64,000 nucleotides of DNA, from NCBI RefSeq assembly GCF_001644645.1, contig NZ_CP011390.1, forward strand, positions 5,411,501 through 5,475,500, read 5' to 3'. The notes beneath the pieces were generated by a model. The model had not been told where the DNA came from. It ran no database searches and saw only the letters and a list, made by a program, of their open reading frames with translations. Both the position numbers and the translations under genes were made by a program. This document shows, piece by piece, positions 47,647 to 57,584 of the stretch (position 1 is its first letter; every line of letters begins with the position of its first letter). Origin of the DNA: Flavisolibacter tropicus (lineage in GTDB: Bacteria; Bacteroidota; Bacteroidia; Chitinophagales; Chitinophagaceae).

Positions 47647-47668
47647 GAGCCCTATAAAAATAGGGCTC
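47647..47668 (-). terminator. Terminator-like hairpin (repeated hairpin 2)
   Basis: 9-bp stem GAGCCCTAT/ATAGGGCTC with AAAA loop, T-rich on the minus strand. Twin of the hairpin at 46138, including the conserved flank CGGAATCAAAA. The rest of the gap 47620-48218 holds no supported gene; a 99-codon minus-strand frame ends 19 bases before this hairpin but has no recognisable features. Confidence 0.6.
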
Positions 47669-48128
47669 GGAATCAAAACATACCGCTCATATGAAAGCAG
47701 CGACGTTAACTGTAAAATCTTTCTTGTAGTTTCTGTTGAAAATGGGCGATGCAGATAACTTATTCCCAACTTCCTTTATTGTGATTTGTAATCTTATCGA
47801 ACAAACGTTGACACCTGATGATATAGGAGCTCCCATGAACTTGCCCAGCAAGTTTCTAAGAATTGGCCATTTCCATATGTTTGAACGATTCCATAGAAGG
47901 GTAGGTTTCATTGGGTGAAGTCCGTTTGCTATAAAGCTCTTATGAAACAAGGATGCAAACAGCGGTAAGCTTTGTGAATTGTGCAATTTATTCTATGAAC
48001 TGTTTAAAAGGTAGTTGAAATGTGCAGGTTGAAAGTTGCATTGTTACCTTTTGGACTAACGATCACTATCAGCTATAATCAGTATGCCCTTGGTACTACT
48101 ACGTAATTTAAAAATTGCGTTCTATTTG

Positions 48129-48161
48129 TTTGTCATCTGCTAAAAGGAAAAGATAGATTTA
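48129..48161 (+). promoter_or_regulatory. Candidate promoter of the secreted-protein gene
   Basis: TTTG (48129-48132), 21 bases, TAGATTTA (48154-48161), one base off the Bacteroidota -7 consensus, 57 bases before the ATG. Confidence 0.4.
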
Positions 48162-48218
48162 CGGCTTTATACAGGGGATAAAATGATCCTCTAATTTTTT
48201 AAAGCTAATTCTATCAAA

Positions 48219-49151
48219 ATGCTGCGTCTCTTATTCTTAATTGCCTTATTCTCTATTTATACAACTGCATCTGCAAAGAGGCTATCTAATAATAGTGATA
48301 GCACAAATCCGCCGCAAATTTCAGAAGGTGTTCTACGCACTCGTGTTTCTTTTCCTAATAACCCTATGAATGAGTTGCTATCGTTAATTGACTTTTCTAA
48401 GGGCAATATTCAAGATCAATTACGCCGGTTACAAGACGCACAGCAAAGCGAAACGTATGCAAAGAAAATAGAGGCTCAAATTGGTAAAATGACAGCCGCT
48501 GAGCAACAAGCAATGGGGCAAATGATGATGGCTGCGATGATGAGTCCTCTTTATGCAACTATTAATTTTGACCAGGAAAAAGCATTAGCCAAAGCTTTTG
48601 CTCTTAATTATACCTTGGAAAGTTTTATGAATACCCAAGAGGGAAAGGGTAAAATGGTAGCAATTGCCAACGATAATAATAATTCAGCTGCTATTACATT
48701 CTCTGCTAAAAACTTGCAGGAGGCTTGGCAGAAAGAACAAGTTGATGCCAAACAATACAATATACAATGGCTTAATACAGTTGAAGTGGTTAGTGGATTG
48801 CCTTGCAAAAAAGTGGTTTATACATATAAAGGAGGAAAGGATAAGGCTGGTCAGTTGGTGGCATATAAACTTATAGCGTGGTATTCTTCACAAATCAGCA
48901 ACCGGATCAATTTTGCCCATCCATTTTACTTAGATATACCAAATGGTGTTTTAAAAATTGAAGTACTTTATGATGCCGCTGGTAAAAATCGTATGTTATA
49001 TGAAGTAACTGCCATTGAACAGAAAAGATTACGTGCTTCAGACTTTGTACTAACGGATATTCACCCTGTTGAAGATTGGGATGCAAACCCTGTACAAGCT
49101 TCCATGAATATGTTGAATGTGTTTATGAGTCAAGCGAAGAATGACCAATAA
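48219..49151 (+). CDS. Exported protein, unknown function
   Basis: 310 residues with a signal peptide (about 1-19, ending in ASA). The middle has a helical Gln/Met-rich part (about 75-105) and then beta-rich text with SGLPCKKVVYTYKGGKDK, reminiscent of the folds of DUF4412/GLPGLI-type exported proteins, although the match is weak. No sorting tail or membrane segment. It precedes the T9SS cargo gene by 50 bases and may share its transcript. Probably periplasmic. Confidence 0.75.
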   Translation: MLRLLFLIALFSIYTTASAKRLSNNSDSTNPPQISEGVLRTRVSFPNNPMNELLSLIDFSKGNIQDQLRRLQDAQQSETYAKKIEAQIGKMTAAEQQAMGQMMMAAMMSPLYATINFDQEKALAKAFALNYTLESFMNTQEGKGKMVAIANDNNNSAAITFSAKNLQEAWQKEQVDAKQYNIQWLNTVEVVSGLPCKKVVYTYKGGKDKAGQLVAYKLIAWYSSQISNRINFAHPFYLDIPNGVLKIEVLYDAAGKNRMLYEVTAIEQKRLRASDFVLTDIHPVEDWDANPVQASMNMLNVFMSQAKNDQ

Positions 49152-49201
49152 GTAAATATGAAAAATAGCTACTTTTAAGATACTCATTTGTAGCTTAAAC
49201 A

Positions 49202-50671
49202 ATGGCCCAACCAAGATTAGCTGCGTTTTTCCGGTTAGCTTATATCGGATTTGCCTTATTTTTTGTATTGCAAATACAAGTTGCGCAAGCACAATTGTGC
49301 AATGGTAGCTTAGGAGATCCGGTAGTCAATATCACTTTTGGCCGAGGGCTTTCCCCTGGCCCTCCACTTCCGGCTTCTGTTACATCCTATAAATACATCA
49401 CTACTGATTGTCCGGATGATGGTATGTATGCCTTGCGAAATGCCTCAAATAATTGTTGGGGCAGTTGGCATAATTTGCCATCAGACCATACCGGCGACCC
49501 TCAAGGCTACTTTATGTTGGCCAATGCAACGTTTGCACCAGGAGACTTTTATGTCGATACGGTAAGAGGACTTTGTGGCAATACAACTTATGAGTTTGCG
49601 GCCTGGCTGATGAACCTTGTTCGTACACCAAATCAAATTCAACCCAATGTTACATTTAGCATCGAAAAAACGAATGGTACTGTTCTTGGCATGGTACAAA
49701 CGGGAGACATTGCCAGTTCTGGTAGTCCGCAGTGGAAGCAATACGGCTTAAGCTTTAAAACACCTCCAGGGATTTTTGAAATAGTGTTAAGAATGCGTAA
49801 CAATGCACCGGGTGGTGTTGGTAATGACCTGGCATTAGATGATATTACGTTTCGGCCTTGCGGCTCTGCTCTACGTTCAACTATTGTTGGCAATATGGAT
49901 ACTGTAAATATTTGTGAGGGTGATCCAACTTCTTTTACGCTAAATGCTAACAGCACCTCTTTTTTTTCAACCCCTCTGTATCAATGGCAGCTGAGTAAAG
50001 ATAGTGGCCAAACATGGATGGATGTTCCTTTGGGAGTAAACTTAAGCCTGCAGACAGGCCCTCTTAATAAAGGCTTCTATTGGTATAGGATGACAGCTGC
50101 TGAGGAAGAAAATATGAACTTGAATTCTTGCCGCATCGCGTCAAATAGTGTGGTAATTAATGTGCATGGAAAACCAGTAGTAAATGCAGGCCCTGACAAA
50201 GTAGTTTTTAAAGGATTTACTGCAGTTTTAGATGGACAGATTAGTGAGGGTTTTACCGATTTTACATGGCAACCGGCACAATATATAGCGAATGAAAACA
50301 CACTGTCACCTACCATATTCCCTGACAAAGACGTGATATTTAGATTAAGTGCGGCTACTCCTGCGGGCTGTAAGGCTAGTGATGATGTTTTTATAAAAGT
50401 TGTCGGAGGTATATATATCCCAACCTCTTTTACGCCTAATGGAGATCAGGTTAATGATGTGTGGCGAATACCTTATTTGCAATTTTTACCCGATGCAGAA
50501 GTCTGGGTGTTTAACCGGTATGGTCAAATGGTTTATCACAGTAAGAATACATCGGCAGAATGGGATGGTACGTACCATGGAAAGCAGCAGTCTACAGGTG
50601 TATTTATATACCAGGTAAAACTTAAAAAAGATACTCCCCCTTTAAAAGGAACTTTGACATTAATCAGGTAG
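49202..50671 (+). CDS. T9SS type B cargo (gliding-motility-associated C-terminal domain)
   Basis: 489 residues. Signal peptide (about 1-30), then a beta-sandwich region with an LRMRNNAPGGVGNDLALDDI segment as in cell-surface binding domains. An Ig-like/PKD-like part (about 230-390) follows, and a C-terminal CHU_C domain starts at IPTSFTPNGDQVND and includes VFNRYGQMVY and WDGTYHGK. That domain directs export by the type IX system and cell-surface attachment. Ligand unknown; adhesion is plausible. It is followed by a strong hairpin terminator. Confidence 0.93.
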   Translation: MAQPRLAAFFRLAYIGFALFFVLQIQVAQAQLCNGSLGDPVVNITFGRGLSPGPPLPASVTSYKYITTDCPDDGMYALRNASNNCWGSWHNLPSDHTGDPQGYFMLANATFAPGDFYVDTVRGLCGNTTYEFAAWLMNLVRTPNQIQPNVTFSIEKTNGTVLGMVQTGDIASSGSPQWKQYGLSFKTPPGIFEIVLRMRNNAPGGVGNDLALDDITFRPCGSALRSTIVGNMDTVNICEGDPTSFTLNANSTSFFSTPLYQWQLSKDSGQTWMDVPLGVNLSLQTGPLNKGFYWYRMTAAEEENMNLNSCRIASNSVVINVHGKPVVNAGPDKVVFKGFTAVLDGQISEGFTDFTWQPAQYIANENTLSPTIFPDKDVIFRLSAATPAGCKASDDVFIKVVGGIYIPTSFTPNGDQVNDVWRIPYLQFLPDAEVWVFNRYGQMVYHSKNTSAEWDGTYHGKQQSTGVFIYQVKLKKDTPPLKGTLTLIR

Positions 50672-50728
50672 ATAGGTGAATGACTGCTGCAGCTGTATTT
50701 AATATTAAAATAAGTTAGCTAACACATA

Positions 50729-50759
50729 AAAAAAGGGAATGCATGGCATTCCCTTTTTT
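50729..50759. terminator. Bidirectional terminator between convergent T9SS genes
   Basis: 14-bp perfect stem AAAAAAGGGAATGC/GCATTCCCTTTTTT with a 3-nt loop. Confidence 0.9.
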
Positions 50760-50778
50760 ATTGCAAGGCCCCGTTGTT

Positions 50779-52041
50779 TTATTTCACAAGCAAAAACTTT
50801 TGTTGCCAGGCCTTGCGCGGTCCATTACCATCTGGCAATGTTATGAAATAGGTGCCTGGGTTTAGGGCTGTTAGGTCTATGGTCTTGTTGTTTTGAACAG
50901 TAAATGTTTTAACAATAGTGCCATTGGCATTGCTAATAAATCCTTGCAGTTGAGTCACTGGCTTATCGATATGAATGCGTAACTGATTGTTAGCAGGATT
51001 GGGTCCAATAACGATTAAAGACTTCTCAGTTGCTATTACAGCCGCTTTTGTTCTTGATTGTACATTTTTGGATGCCTCAACGGTTGCCAGTGCAAATTGT
51101 CCAAAAGAAGCTGTCTGTTTCAGATTTGCAATGTTGTAATCTACTTCAAGGCCTGTTATGCCTGGAGCAGTGCCTTCAGGAATACCCCAGTCAGCTTGAT
51201 TAGCGTTACCCAATCGATTAAGAATTATCGGGCTATTAATAGAAGTATTGGTAGAACCTCTATCAAGTTTTAAATCATAGCTTCCTGTTATCCTGGTAGT
51301 TGCATCTGGCGAAAGTTCCCATACGCCCTCTTGCAATACAGCTTCAAATGGATTGCTGTTTTTGATAACCTGCAAGTGTGTGTTAGCACTAGGTCCAGGC
51401 ACAAAGGATACATCCAGAAATTGAATATTTAAAGGATTGGTCATTAAATTATCCAATTCTGCCACAAAGGCTTTTTGTTGATTACCAATAGGAAACGAAT
51501 AGTGATTCACCGTTGATGGTGAAAGATGTCGACGCAACGTACCATTGAACCAACTGAGTTTAAATCCTGAGTTGGAAAATGATGTACTGATCGCTTTCTC
51601 TGATGGGTCTAAAACAATTGCCAGGTTGGACTGCGTATTGATTTTCCCATTCACTAATATCCACTGATCGGCGGAAACCGAAGAATTAAGATCAAAATCT
51701 TTATTATTTACTTCCAGTTTGCCTAGCTGATTCATAGTGGCTATGGATTGGCGGCCTGCCCCTGTAAATCTTACCAGGCCATTGCCATAATGGTAACTTT
51801 TGGTAGTAAGATCCATCCAATTTGCAGATATTGCTTCGCGATCTTGGGTAATTTCAATAGTGCCGCTATTCTGCAATTGGCTTCCAACTCCAAGTTGTAA
51901 ATTTCCTTTTATCGAGATCAGTGCATTAGCCTGAACGGTAATAGTTGCCCCATTTTGCACATAGAGTGCATCCTGGGCCTGTATTAAACAGGGCATAAGG
52001 ATGGTGGTTAATAAATAGGATCGTATATGGAATGAATTCAT
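50779..52041 (-). CDS. T9SS type A cargo, surface protein
   Basis: 420 residues. Signal peptide (about 1-22), a long beta-rich middle part and a C-terminal type A sorting domain from about residue 335 (IGPNPANNQLRIHI, GTYFITL, ending QKFLLVK). Last gene of a three-gene unit transcribed leftward; its start is 37 bases after the stop of the tail-fibre-like gene. No catalytic motif, so it is probably structural or adhesive. Confidence 0.9.
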   Translation of the reverse strand: MNSFHIRSYLLTTILMPCLIQAQDALYVQNGATITVQANALISIKGNLQLGVGSQLQNSGTIEITQDREAISANWMDLTTKSYHYGNGLVRFTGAGRQSIATMNQLGKLEVNNKDFDLNSSVSADQWILVNGKINTQSNLAIVLDPSEKAISTSFSNSGFKLSWFNGTLRRHLSPSTVNHYSFPIGNQQKAFVAELDNLMTNPLNIQFLDVSFVPGPSANTHLQVIKNSNPFEAVLQEGVWELSPDATTRITGSYDLKLDRGSTNTSINSPIILNRLGNANQADWGIPEGTAPGITGLEVDYNIANLKQTASFGQFALATVEASKNVQSRTKAAVIATEKSLIVIGPNPANNQLRIHIDKPVTQLQGFISNANGTIVKTFTVQNNKTIDLTALNPGTYFITLPDGNGPRKAWQQKFLLVK

Positions 52042-52078
52042 TGCAATATGTTTTGCTGATTATAGAATACTTGTCTGA

Positions 52079-53677
52079 TTATTTCAACTTCTCTTTAATC
52101 ATTCTGACTTCTTCTAACAGTTTGGCAATTTGCTGTTCCTGTAGTACGATCTTCTGTTGTTGCTGGTCTATAAATGTCTGTTGTTCCTGTACTGCTTTTA
52201 CCAGCGGCACAACAAAGGTCTCATAGCTTAAGCTGTAATGGTCACTGCTATTGCTTGGCTTTTTAATACCATTGAAATTATAACCAACCTGTGTAGCCGC
52301 TGTTTCTACTTCCTGTGCTATAAACCCAGTACGGCGTATGGCTGCCGCCTCATTGTAACTATTGTTTAAGGAGGTATTGTTGGAAATGAATTGTGCGTAT
52401 TCCGGATTGGTTTGTGTATCAAATGCTTTTGCGTTCAGCTGATAGGTAACAGGGCGCAATTTCAATATGAAATCCAACCCTTTTACGTTTTCCTGTACAT
52501 TAAACTTATAGCGGCCATCCGATAGTTTGGTGAACTCTCCAAAAGATTCAACAACGGTAACAGCTGCATTGCCAATACGCACTTTGTTGGAAGCGTCAAC
52601 CTTAGCACCAAAGCCTAAAGCCATAGCATTGGTTAAGTCTGTAGCTGCCACATCGGCGCCTGTGCCCAATGCAGTGTTGTTGTTGCCAACCGTATTGCCA
52701 CTTAACGACCCATTGCCTATGGCTACGTTTCCTGCGCCAACGGTGTTTTTATATAAGGCAAAAAGCCCATTGGCTGTATTGTTATTACCCTCTGTATTGT
52801 AATATAGAGCCGATGTGCCCACGGCGCTATTGCCAGAGCCAGTGGTATTGCTGTAAAGAGCACGTGTACCGTTGGCTGTGTTTTCATTTCCAGTTGCATT
52901 GTTGATCAACGCATTGGAGCCCGTGCTGACATTACGTGTACCAGTGGTATTGCTATATAGCGCACCTACGCCAATTGCAGTATTGTCGTTTGCTGTGGTA
53001 TTGAGATAAAGGGCTCCTCTACCTACTGCCACGTTACTATTACCCAACGTATTGCTGTATAATGCCTGGTAGCCATAGGCCGTATTGCTTCCACCAGCAG
53101 TATTACTATACAAGGTATTCATGCCTGTTGCAGTATTATAACCTCCGGTTGTGTTTTTGAACAAAGACATATAGCCTAAGGAACTATTATTGACACCGGT
53201 TGTATTATTGAATAGTGCTCGAAAGCCCATAACCGTGTTGGCATTGCCCGTTGTATTGGAGAATAGTGTATGATAGCCAAAAGACGTATTGCCCGTTTGG
53301 CGATCAAGCTGACCAGCCTTTGTATTATTGATCCGGAACTGTAATGGCTTGTCATCTGAAGTGCCAATAAATTGTAAAGCAGGGTCTGTGCCGGCATTTC
53401 CAGATAATAGCCAGCCTGTCTTTACATCTTCCAATGGCTGAAAGCTGCCATTACCTCTTAATACATCTTTACTGTTGCCTGTAAATTTTAAGGAATAAAG
53501 CACGCCGCTACTGTTATGGCGCACCAGGCCGCTATCCATAGCCAAAGTGTCTATACGCATACCACCGGCAACGTGTAATTTGTTTTGAGGATCGGTTGTT
53601 CCGATCCCTACGTTTTGTGCATGGGTAGCTGAAGAGGCAGAAAGCAGCAATACAATGCCGCTGAGCAAATGTTTCAT
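52079..53677 (-). CDS. Tail-fibre-type repeat protein with S74 intramolecular chaperone
   Basis: 532 residues. Signal peptide (about 1-20). Residues of about 120-340 are repeats of roughly 16-24 residues built on A/L-F/Y-x-NT(T/V)G-NxN-T (ALYSNTTG, ALFNNTTG), forming a trimeric beta-helix-like shaft. Then a peptidase S74 domain with LSDGRYKFNVQENV, where Ser and Lys five residues later form the self-cleavage dyad, and a C-terminal coiled coil (QQQQKIVLQEQQIAKLLEEV). S74 proteins trimerise and cut off the chaperone. No phage genes are near; this version is a bacterial surface protein and is flanked in its operon by two T9SS cargos. Confidence 0.92.
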   Translation of the reverse strand: MKHLLSGIVLLLSASSATHAQNVGIGTTDPQNKLHVAGGMRIDTLAMDSGLVRHNSSGVLYSLKFTGNSKDVLRGNGSFQPLEDVKTGWLLSGNAGTDPALQFIGTSDDKPLQFRINNTKAGQLDRQTGNTSFGYHTLFSNTTGNANTVMGFRALFNNTTGVNNSSLGYMSLFKNTTGGYNTATGMNTLYSNTAGGSNTAYGYQALYSNTLGNSNVAVGRGALYLNTTANDNTAIGVGALYSNTTGTRNVSTGSNALINNATGNENTANGTRALYSNTTGSGNSAVGTSALYYNTEGNNNTANGLFALYKNTVGAGNVAIGNGSLSGNTVGNNNTALGTGADVAATDLTNAMALGFGAKVDASNKVRIGNAAVTVVESFGEFTKLSDGRYKFNVQENVKGLDFILKLRPVTYQLNAKAFDTQTNPEYAQFISNNTSLNNSYNEAAAIRRTGFIAQEVETAATQVGYNFNGIKKPSNSSDHYSLSYETFVVPLVKAVQEQQTFIDQQQQKIVLQEQQIAKLLEEVRMIKEKLK

Positions 53678-53774
53678 GATACAGATTTAAATGAGAAAAT
53701 GGTTTATTAATGGTCGTAGGATAGGGGTATAGGGCCTATGCAATCTTTTACAGCTTAGAACTTTGGCCTATTGT

Positions 53775-55739
53775 TCAGAGCCCTTTATTTTTAAAAACTT
53801 TTACCGTTTGTGTTTGGTTCCCTTGTGTGATGGATATGATGAAAAGACCAGTAACTGGGGGTATGTATGGAGTAATATTGATCGTATTGTTTCCTTTTTT
53901 CACTGCAAGAGGTATTGTTTTAATAACTGAACCATCGGTATTGGTAATGCTAACTTTAATAAGATTGCTCTCTATAGCCGTAAAGTGTAGCTCCAGTTTG
54001 TTATAAAAAGGATTAGGAGAAGCTGAAAGATTTTGATCTCGGAGTACTCTTTTTACCTGAACTATATTGCTGAAAAACTGGGTTGAGCTTTGGTTGTATT
54101 CTTTGATCCTATAAAAAGTATTGGCGCTTGGGTTATTGGAGATAGTATAACTGTAGTGTCCATTGGTGGGTGGCTGAACGGCCAGGTGCAAAAGCTTTGT
54201 AAAGCGTATACCATCTTCACTTTCTTCAATATCATAACCGGTTACCATTTCAGAGGCATTTGTTTCCCAATCTAGCTGAATGAGATTATTACTAATCGAG
54301 GATTTTAATAATAATTGACCTGTTTGAAGGGTGATCAGATTTGTCTTTGTTACAAAGGCAAAAACCTGGTTATTGGCAAGATGTACATTGTCAAATACTA
54401 CCCGGTTTCCAATAATAGAAGTTGGTGTTTTGAAGCTAACATGCCCGGTTGTAAAATTGCCATCGCCATCTTCATCAATGATCATTACTGTTTGTGCAGC
54501 ACTACCTGTTGTAACAATCCCGGTTAGATCAAAGCTTAATTGCACGGGGCCAGGATCACCTGTAAGTTGCACCTTCCACTCCCTGCTTAAACGCCTGGCT
54601 TCGGAAGTCATGAATGTAGGCATATCAGATGCTTGTTCCGCTAAGACTGCTCCGTTATTGCCAATCACTAGGAACTCCAAATTGTCTAAGTGAGCTGGAT
54701 TAGAGATAATGATATTGCCTTTGCCACTCTGCCCAGTGCCATCGCCAGACCCTGTATTCATGCTGTTGGCAATCGTTTGATTTAATCGTGAATTATCATC
54801 TCTGCCTATGCCAAACACATCATTGGGATGGGCAGTGTTGCCTACACCAGACCAATAAACAGTGCCCGATACGCCATCCCAATTCGAAGCATAGTAAGAG
54901 GGGCGTACGCCTGACGTTTGCAACATTACCCCATATTTAAAGGCCAGGTAGGAGAAGATTTTTGCTCTTTTCACCCCACTGATAGGTTGGCCAAATACAA
55001 TCAGTTCTGCGACATCGCCGGAAAACGGTTCGCCAAAAACAGTGCATCTTCTTCCTAGTACATTCTCTACGGTAGCAATATCTCTAAAATTATTTCCTAC
55101 TGTAGCTATAGTAGGAGTGCCATACTTTAAGTGGTCAATTATCTCAAGATCATTCTTCTCTTGATTAAGTACATTCAATTGAGTTATTAAGAAATTACCC
55201 GGTGTGTAAAGTTGCACAATACCTGCACCTGCACCGCCCACAGGCCCGTAAGGGACCGTGTCAGTAGTTTCAAATTGGCCGCCATATTTTGTTCCAAGAG
55301 TATTTGTTTGAAGAGCACAGCCACGGTTGGGGCCGACGCAGCCCCACTGCGTCCAGACACGAAAGCCTGCACTAGTGGCTCCTTTCCATACGGCAAATAC
55401 AGTATAGGAATCGTCATGTTCCACTAATGGTGCATTGAGGAGGTTGGGACCTACTAATTCCTGGGCGCCGGAAAAAGTAACAGCAGGGTTGAAGTTGAAC
55501 TTGCTATTCGAAATTAATGGACGCTTGGTGCCAGTAGAGGTAAATATTTTCGTGTTATTGTTGGCATATGTCCAGCTGTTAATAAGATTTCCAGGGGCTA
55601 GATTTAAGGTTGAGGAAATATCGGCTCTTAACCACATTTCCAAACTGTCTGTTACGCCTACACCTCCAGGGCCTTGGCCAAAACAGAAGAGGGGTATGAA
55701 TAAAAAATAAACAAATAGGTTTAATAGGTTTTTGTGCAT
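53775..55739 (-). CDS. T9SS type A cargo, large surface protein
   Basis: 654 residues. Signal peptide (about 1-22, ending CFGQ). An N-terminal laminin-G/DUF8202-like module (VTDSLEMWLRADIS opening; LAFKYGVMLQ and YASNWDGVSG in the middle) is followed by a fibronectin-like segment (about 470-560) and a type A sorting domain (LSASPNPFYNKLELHF ... VKVFKNKGL). First gene of the leftward three-gene unit. Likely role: cell-surface attachment or glycan contact; no enzyme motif seen. Confidence 0.92.
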   Translation of the reverse strand: MHKNLLNLFVYFLFIPLFCFGQGPGGVGVTDSLEMWLRADISSTLNLAPGNLINSWTYANNNTKIFTSTGTKRPLISNSKFNFNPAVTFSGAQELVGPNLLNAPLVEHDDSYTVFAVWKGATSAGFRVWTQWGCVGPNRGCALQTNTLGTKYGGQFETTDTVPYGPVGGAGAGIVQLYTPGNFLITQLNVLNQEKNDLEIIDHLKYGTPTIATVGNNFRDIATVENVLGRRCTVFGEPFSGDVAELIVFGQPISGVKRAKIFSYLAFKYGVMLQTSGVRPSYYASNWDGVSGTVYWSGVGNTAHPNDVFGIGRDDNSRLNQTIANSMNTGSGDGTGQSGKGNIIISNPAHLDNLEFLVIGNNGAVLAEQASDMPTFMTSEARRLSREWKVQLTGDPGPVQLSFDLTGIVTTGSAAQTVMIIDEDGDGNFTTGHVSFKTPTSIIGNRVVFDNVHLANNQVFAFVTKTNLITLQTGQLLLKSSISNNLIQLDWETNASEMVTGYDIEESEDGIRFTKLLHLAVQPPTNGHYSYTISNNPSANTFYRIKEYNQSSTQFFSNIVQVKRVLRDQNLSASPNPFYNKLELHFTAIESNLIKVSITNTDGSVIKTIPLAVKKGNNTINITPYIPPVTGLFIISITQGNQTQTVKVFKNKGL

Positions 55740-56017
55740 AGTGGTATGGATGAGTTAATAGCGCTTCGTATAGTAGATGAGCCTATAAATAGGCTCTTGA
55801 AACTGTAATAACAGTTTGTTTAAGGGGTCAGCAAAACTACTTTTCCTGCTTAGACAGGATATTCGTACTACTACCGGATTATATATACTGTGGTAATAAC
55901 GTAAGTAAGCTTAATTGTATAGTAAGAATAGGGAATGAGCTGATAGTAGTAGATCGTATTGGAACGGCTATTGAATAATACTTTTTATAGGTAGCGTTTT
56001 ACCTTTTTTAATTAATG

Positions 56018-56044
56018 TTTGCACATTGATCTGTTGTATCTTTG
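56018..56044 (+). promoter_or_regulatory. Promoter of the ncRNA candidate
   Basis: TTTG (56018-56021) and a perfect TATCTTTG (56037-56044), spacing 15 bases (slightly short). No protein gene starts downstream for 800 bases. Confidence 0.5.
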
Positions 56045-56050
56045 CATCTC

Positions 56051-56315
56051 GCAAGACAAAAAGAAGGGCCTTTTCACTGGTTGGCGTTGGAATCTATACC
56101 TTATCGAAAATACAATCCCTGCCATACGAACAATTTGCTACTCTTTTTAAGACTTTCCGTACTATTTATCCTGTCCCTTTTTAGCAAAACAGCTGTGCCC
56201 TATTAGCAAAACAACCCTTTGAAGCAATCTATCCGTAAAAGAAAACAATACAATTGTCGTTTCTTTCTATAAAACTACTTTATAAGCCCTGCCATTTTTG
56301 GCGGGGCTTTTTGTT
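56051..56315 (+). ncRNA. Candidate non-coding RNA, about 265 nt
   Basis: Between a perfect -7 box and a strong terminator (56284-56309 stem AAGCCCTGCC/GGCGGGGCTT with one G-U, then TTTTTGTTTT) lie about 230 bases without a single plus-strand ATG. A second hairpin sits at 56238-56266 (AAAGAAAACAAT against ATTGTCGTTTCTTT, one bulge). A direct repeat TTAGCAAAACA occurs twice. I do not recognise tmRNA, RNase P RNA, SRP RNA or a 6S motif. The rest of 55740-56864 shows no supported gene. Confidence 0.35.
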
Positions 56316-56317
56316 TT
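56284..56317 (+). terminator. Intrinsic terminator of the ncRNA candidate
   Basis: 10-bp GC-rich stem, 6-nt loop, long T-run on +. Confidence 0.75.
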
Positions 56318-56864
56318 ACTGCCTATGGTAATCTATAAATAAAAATCCCCTCTGGGAGGGGATCAATACGGTGCTCTGATTCAAACACAGCCGTTCCTTT
56401 AAGCAATATTTTTCAAAGGATGGATTGGTTGTTCCATAAAGGTACTGGTTAGGTTATTCTATTACGATATTGGAGGTTGGTAGGAGTTGGACTTAAAACG
56501 GGCTTAAAAGGGTACGTGACCAAGATTAAAATCAAAAAGACACGGTTTAGGGCTTTTTTTCTATGGATATTGGGGAATGCTCCACAAAACTATAAGCTCT
56601 GCAGACTTATGCAAGAGCTTAGTACCAATGTTGAGTTATTCACATTCTTATTTGTGTATGATAATCAACTAGATATAAATTGATATTTTATTTATCAACA
56701 ATCTGGATTGTATTCTATACGGCTACCGTAGAGGTATGACGATTTTCAGTTTGAATTCTGATGACGCTTACTGGTATATGTACAGCTAGTGAAAAAGCTT
56801 AAGATCTTGTTTTCTCTGAATTTTAGTGGCACCAATTTGGGGAGTATTGTTCATAAAAAGAACT

Positions 56865-57086
56865 ATGGTCAACAGAAAAGATGCAAAAAAGAATACTCCA
56901 ATTGATCCGCATTTAGACACACCATCAGAAGCGAATCGCGAAAAACACATCAATTTCCTGGAAGTGGAAGAAGAAAGCGCTAATCGATCTGATAATGATC
57001 AGGTAGATGATTTTGCCAGTGAACGTAGAAAAGAGTGGGAGAAAGGAATAGCTGAAGGAAAAGAGGCACGGGATCGGGGTGAATGA
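56865..57086 (+). CDS. Small charged protein
   Basis: 73 residues from ATG 56865 (an upstream GTG at 56826 adds a hydrophobic leader and is not preferred). Over 40 percent charged residues, no hydrophobic core; ends in EKGIAEGKEARDRGE, faintly like KGG stress modules. Probably intrinsically disordered. A terminator follows within 80 bases. No function known. Confidence 0.62.
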   Translation: MVNRKDAKKNTPIDPHLDTPSEANREKHINFLEVEEESANRSDNDQVDDFASERRKEWEKGIAEGKEARDRGE

Positions 57087-57161
57087 ATTAAATAACCTAG
57101 CGATTAAATTTCAGCAACTGGTATTGGAATACGAGTTCTGGTAAGTGCTTTAAAAAAATAA

Positions 57162-57192
57162 GGGCCGAAGTGGAAACTTCAGCCCGTTTTTA
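57162..57192 (+). terminator. Intrinsic terminator of the small charged protein gene
   Basis: 10-bp stem GGGCCGAAGT/ACTTCAGCCC with one mismatch, 4-nt loop, TTTTT after. Beyond it, 57193-57584 is AT-rich with no gene seen. Confidence 0.72.
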
Positions 57193-57584
57193 ATCCGTAC
57201 CCTATGAAAACTGTTTCTAACTCAACAAATAAGGTGCCATTAATTACAGATTATCAAGTTTTTGTACTGAAAATTTCTATTATTTTTTAAATTATCTGTT
57301 AAGGAATTAAATGTCCTAACAAGTAGTAGTTAGTTGAAGAGCAAACACTTGTAAGATGCTTTTTAGCAAAATATAAAATCTATCTTATCCCAACGACGCA
57401 GGCTTCTAATAAGAAAATTTAGTGGAATACATTTCTAGATGTTAGCATTACTACTAATAGAAAGCAATCGTAGATTTACTAGTTTCTTATATATAGACAA
57501 GAGTAAGTGCTAATATGTAGAGGCTTGTAATAGTTGTCTGTGCAACTTTTGATAATTTTTGGGTGTAGTAGTTTTACGATCGGC

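Noticed and set aside
47687..47986. 99-codon minus-strand frame
   Set aside because: Ends just before a terminator-like hairpin, but the residues show no domain, signal peptide or bias; kept only as a possibility.
52079..53677. Prophage tail gene
   Set aside because: No other phage gene is present; the operon partners are T9SS cargos and there is a signal peptide.
56477..56683. 68-codon plus-strand frame
   Set aside because: Weak start and no features; the upstream gap looks non-coding.
57204..57290. 28-codon frame after the 57162 terminator
   Set aside because: Too short, no terminator of its own and low complexity.
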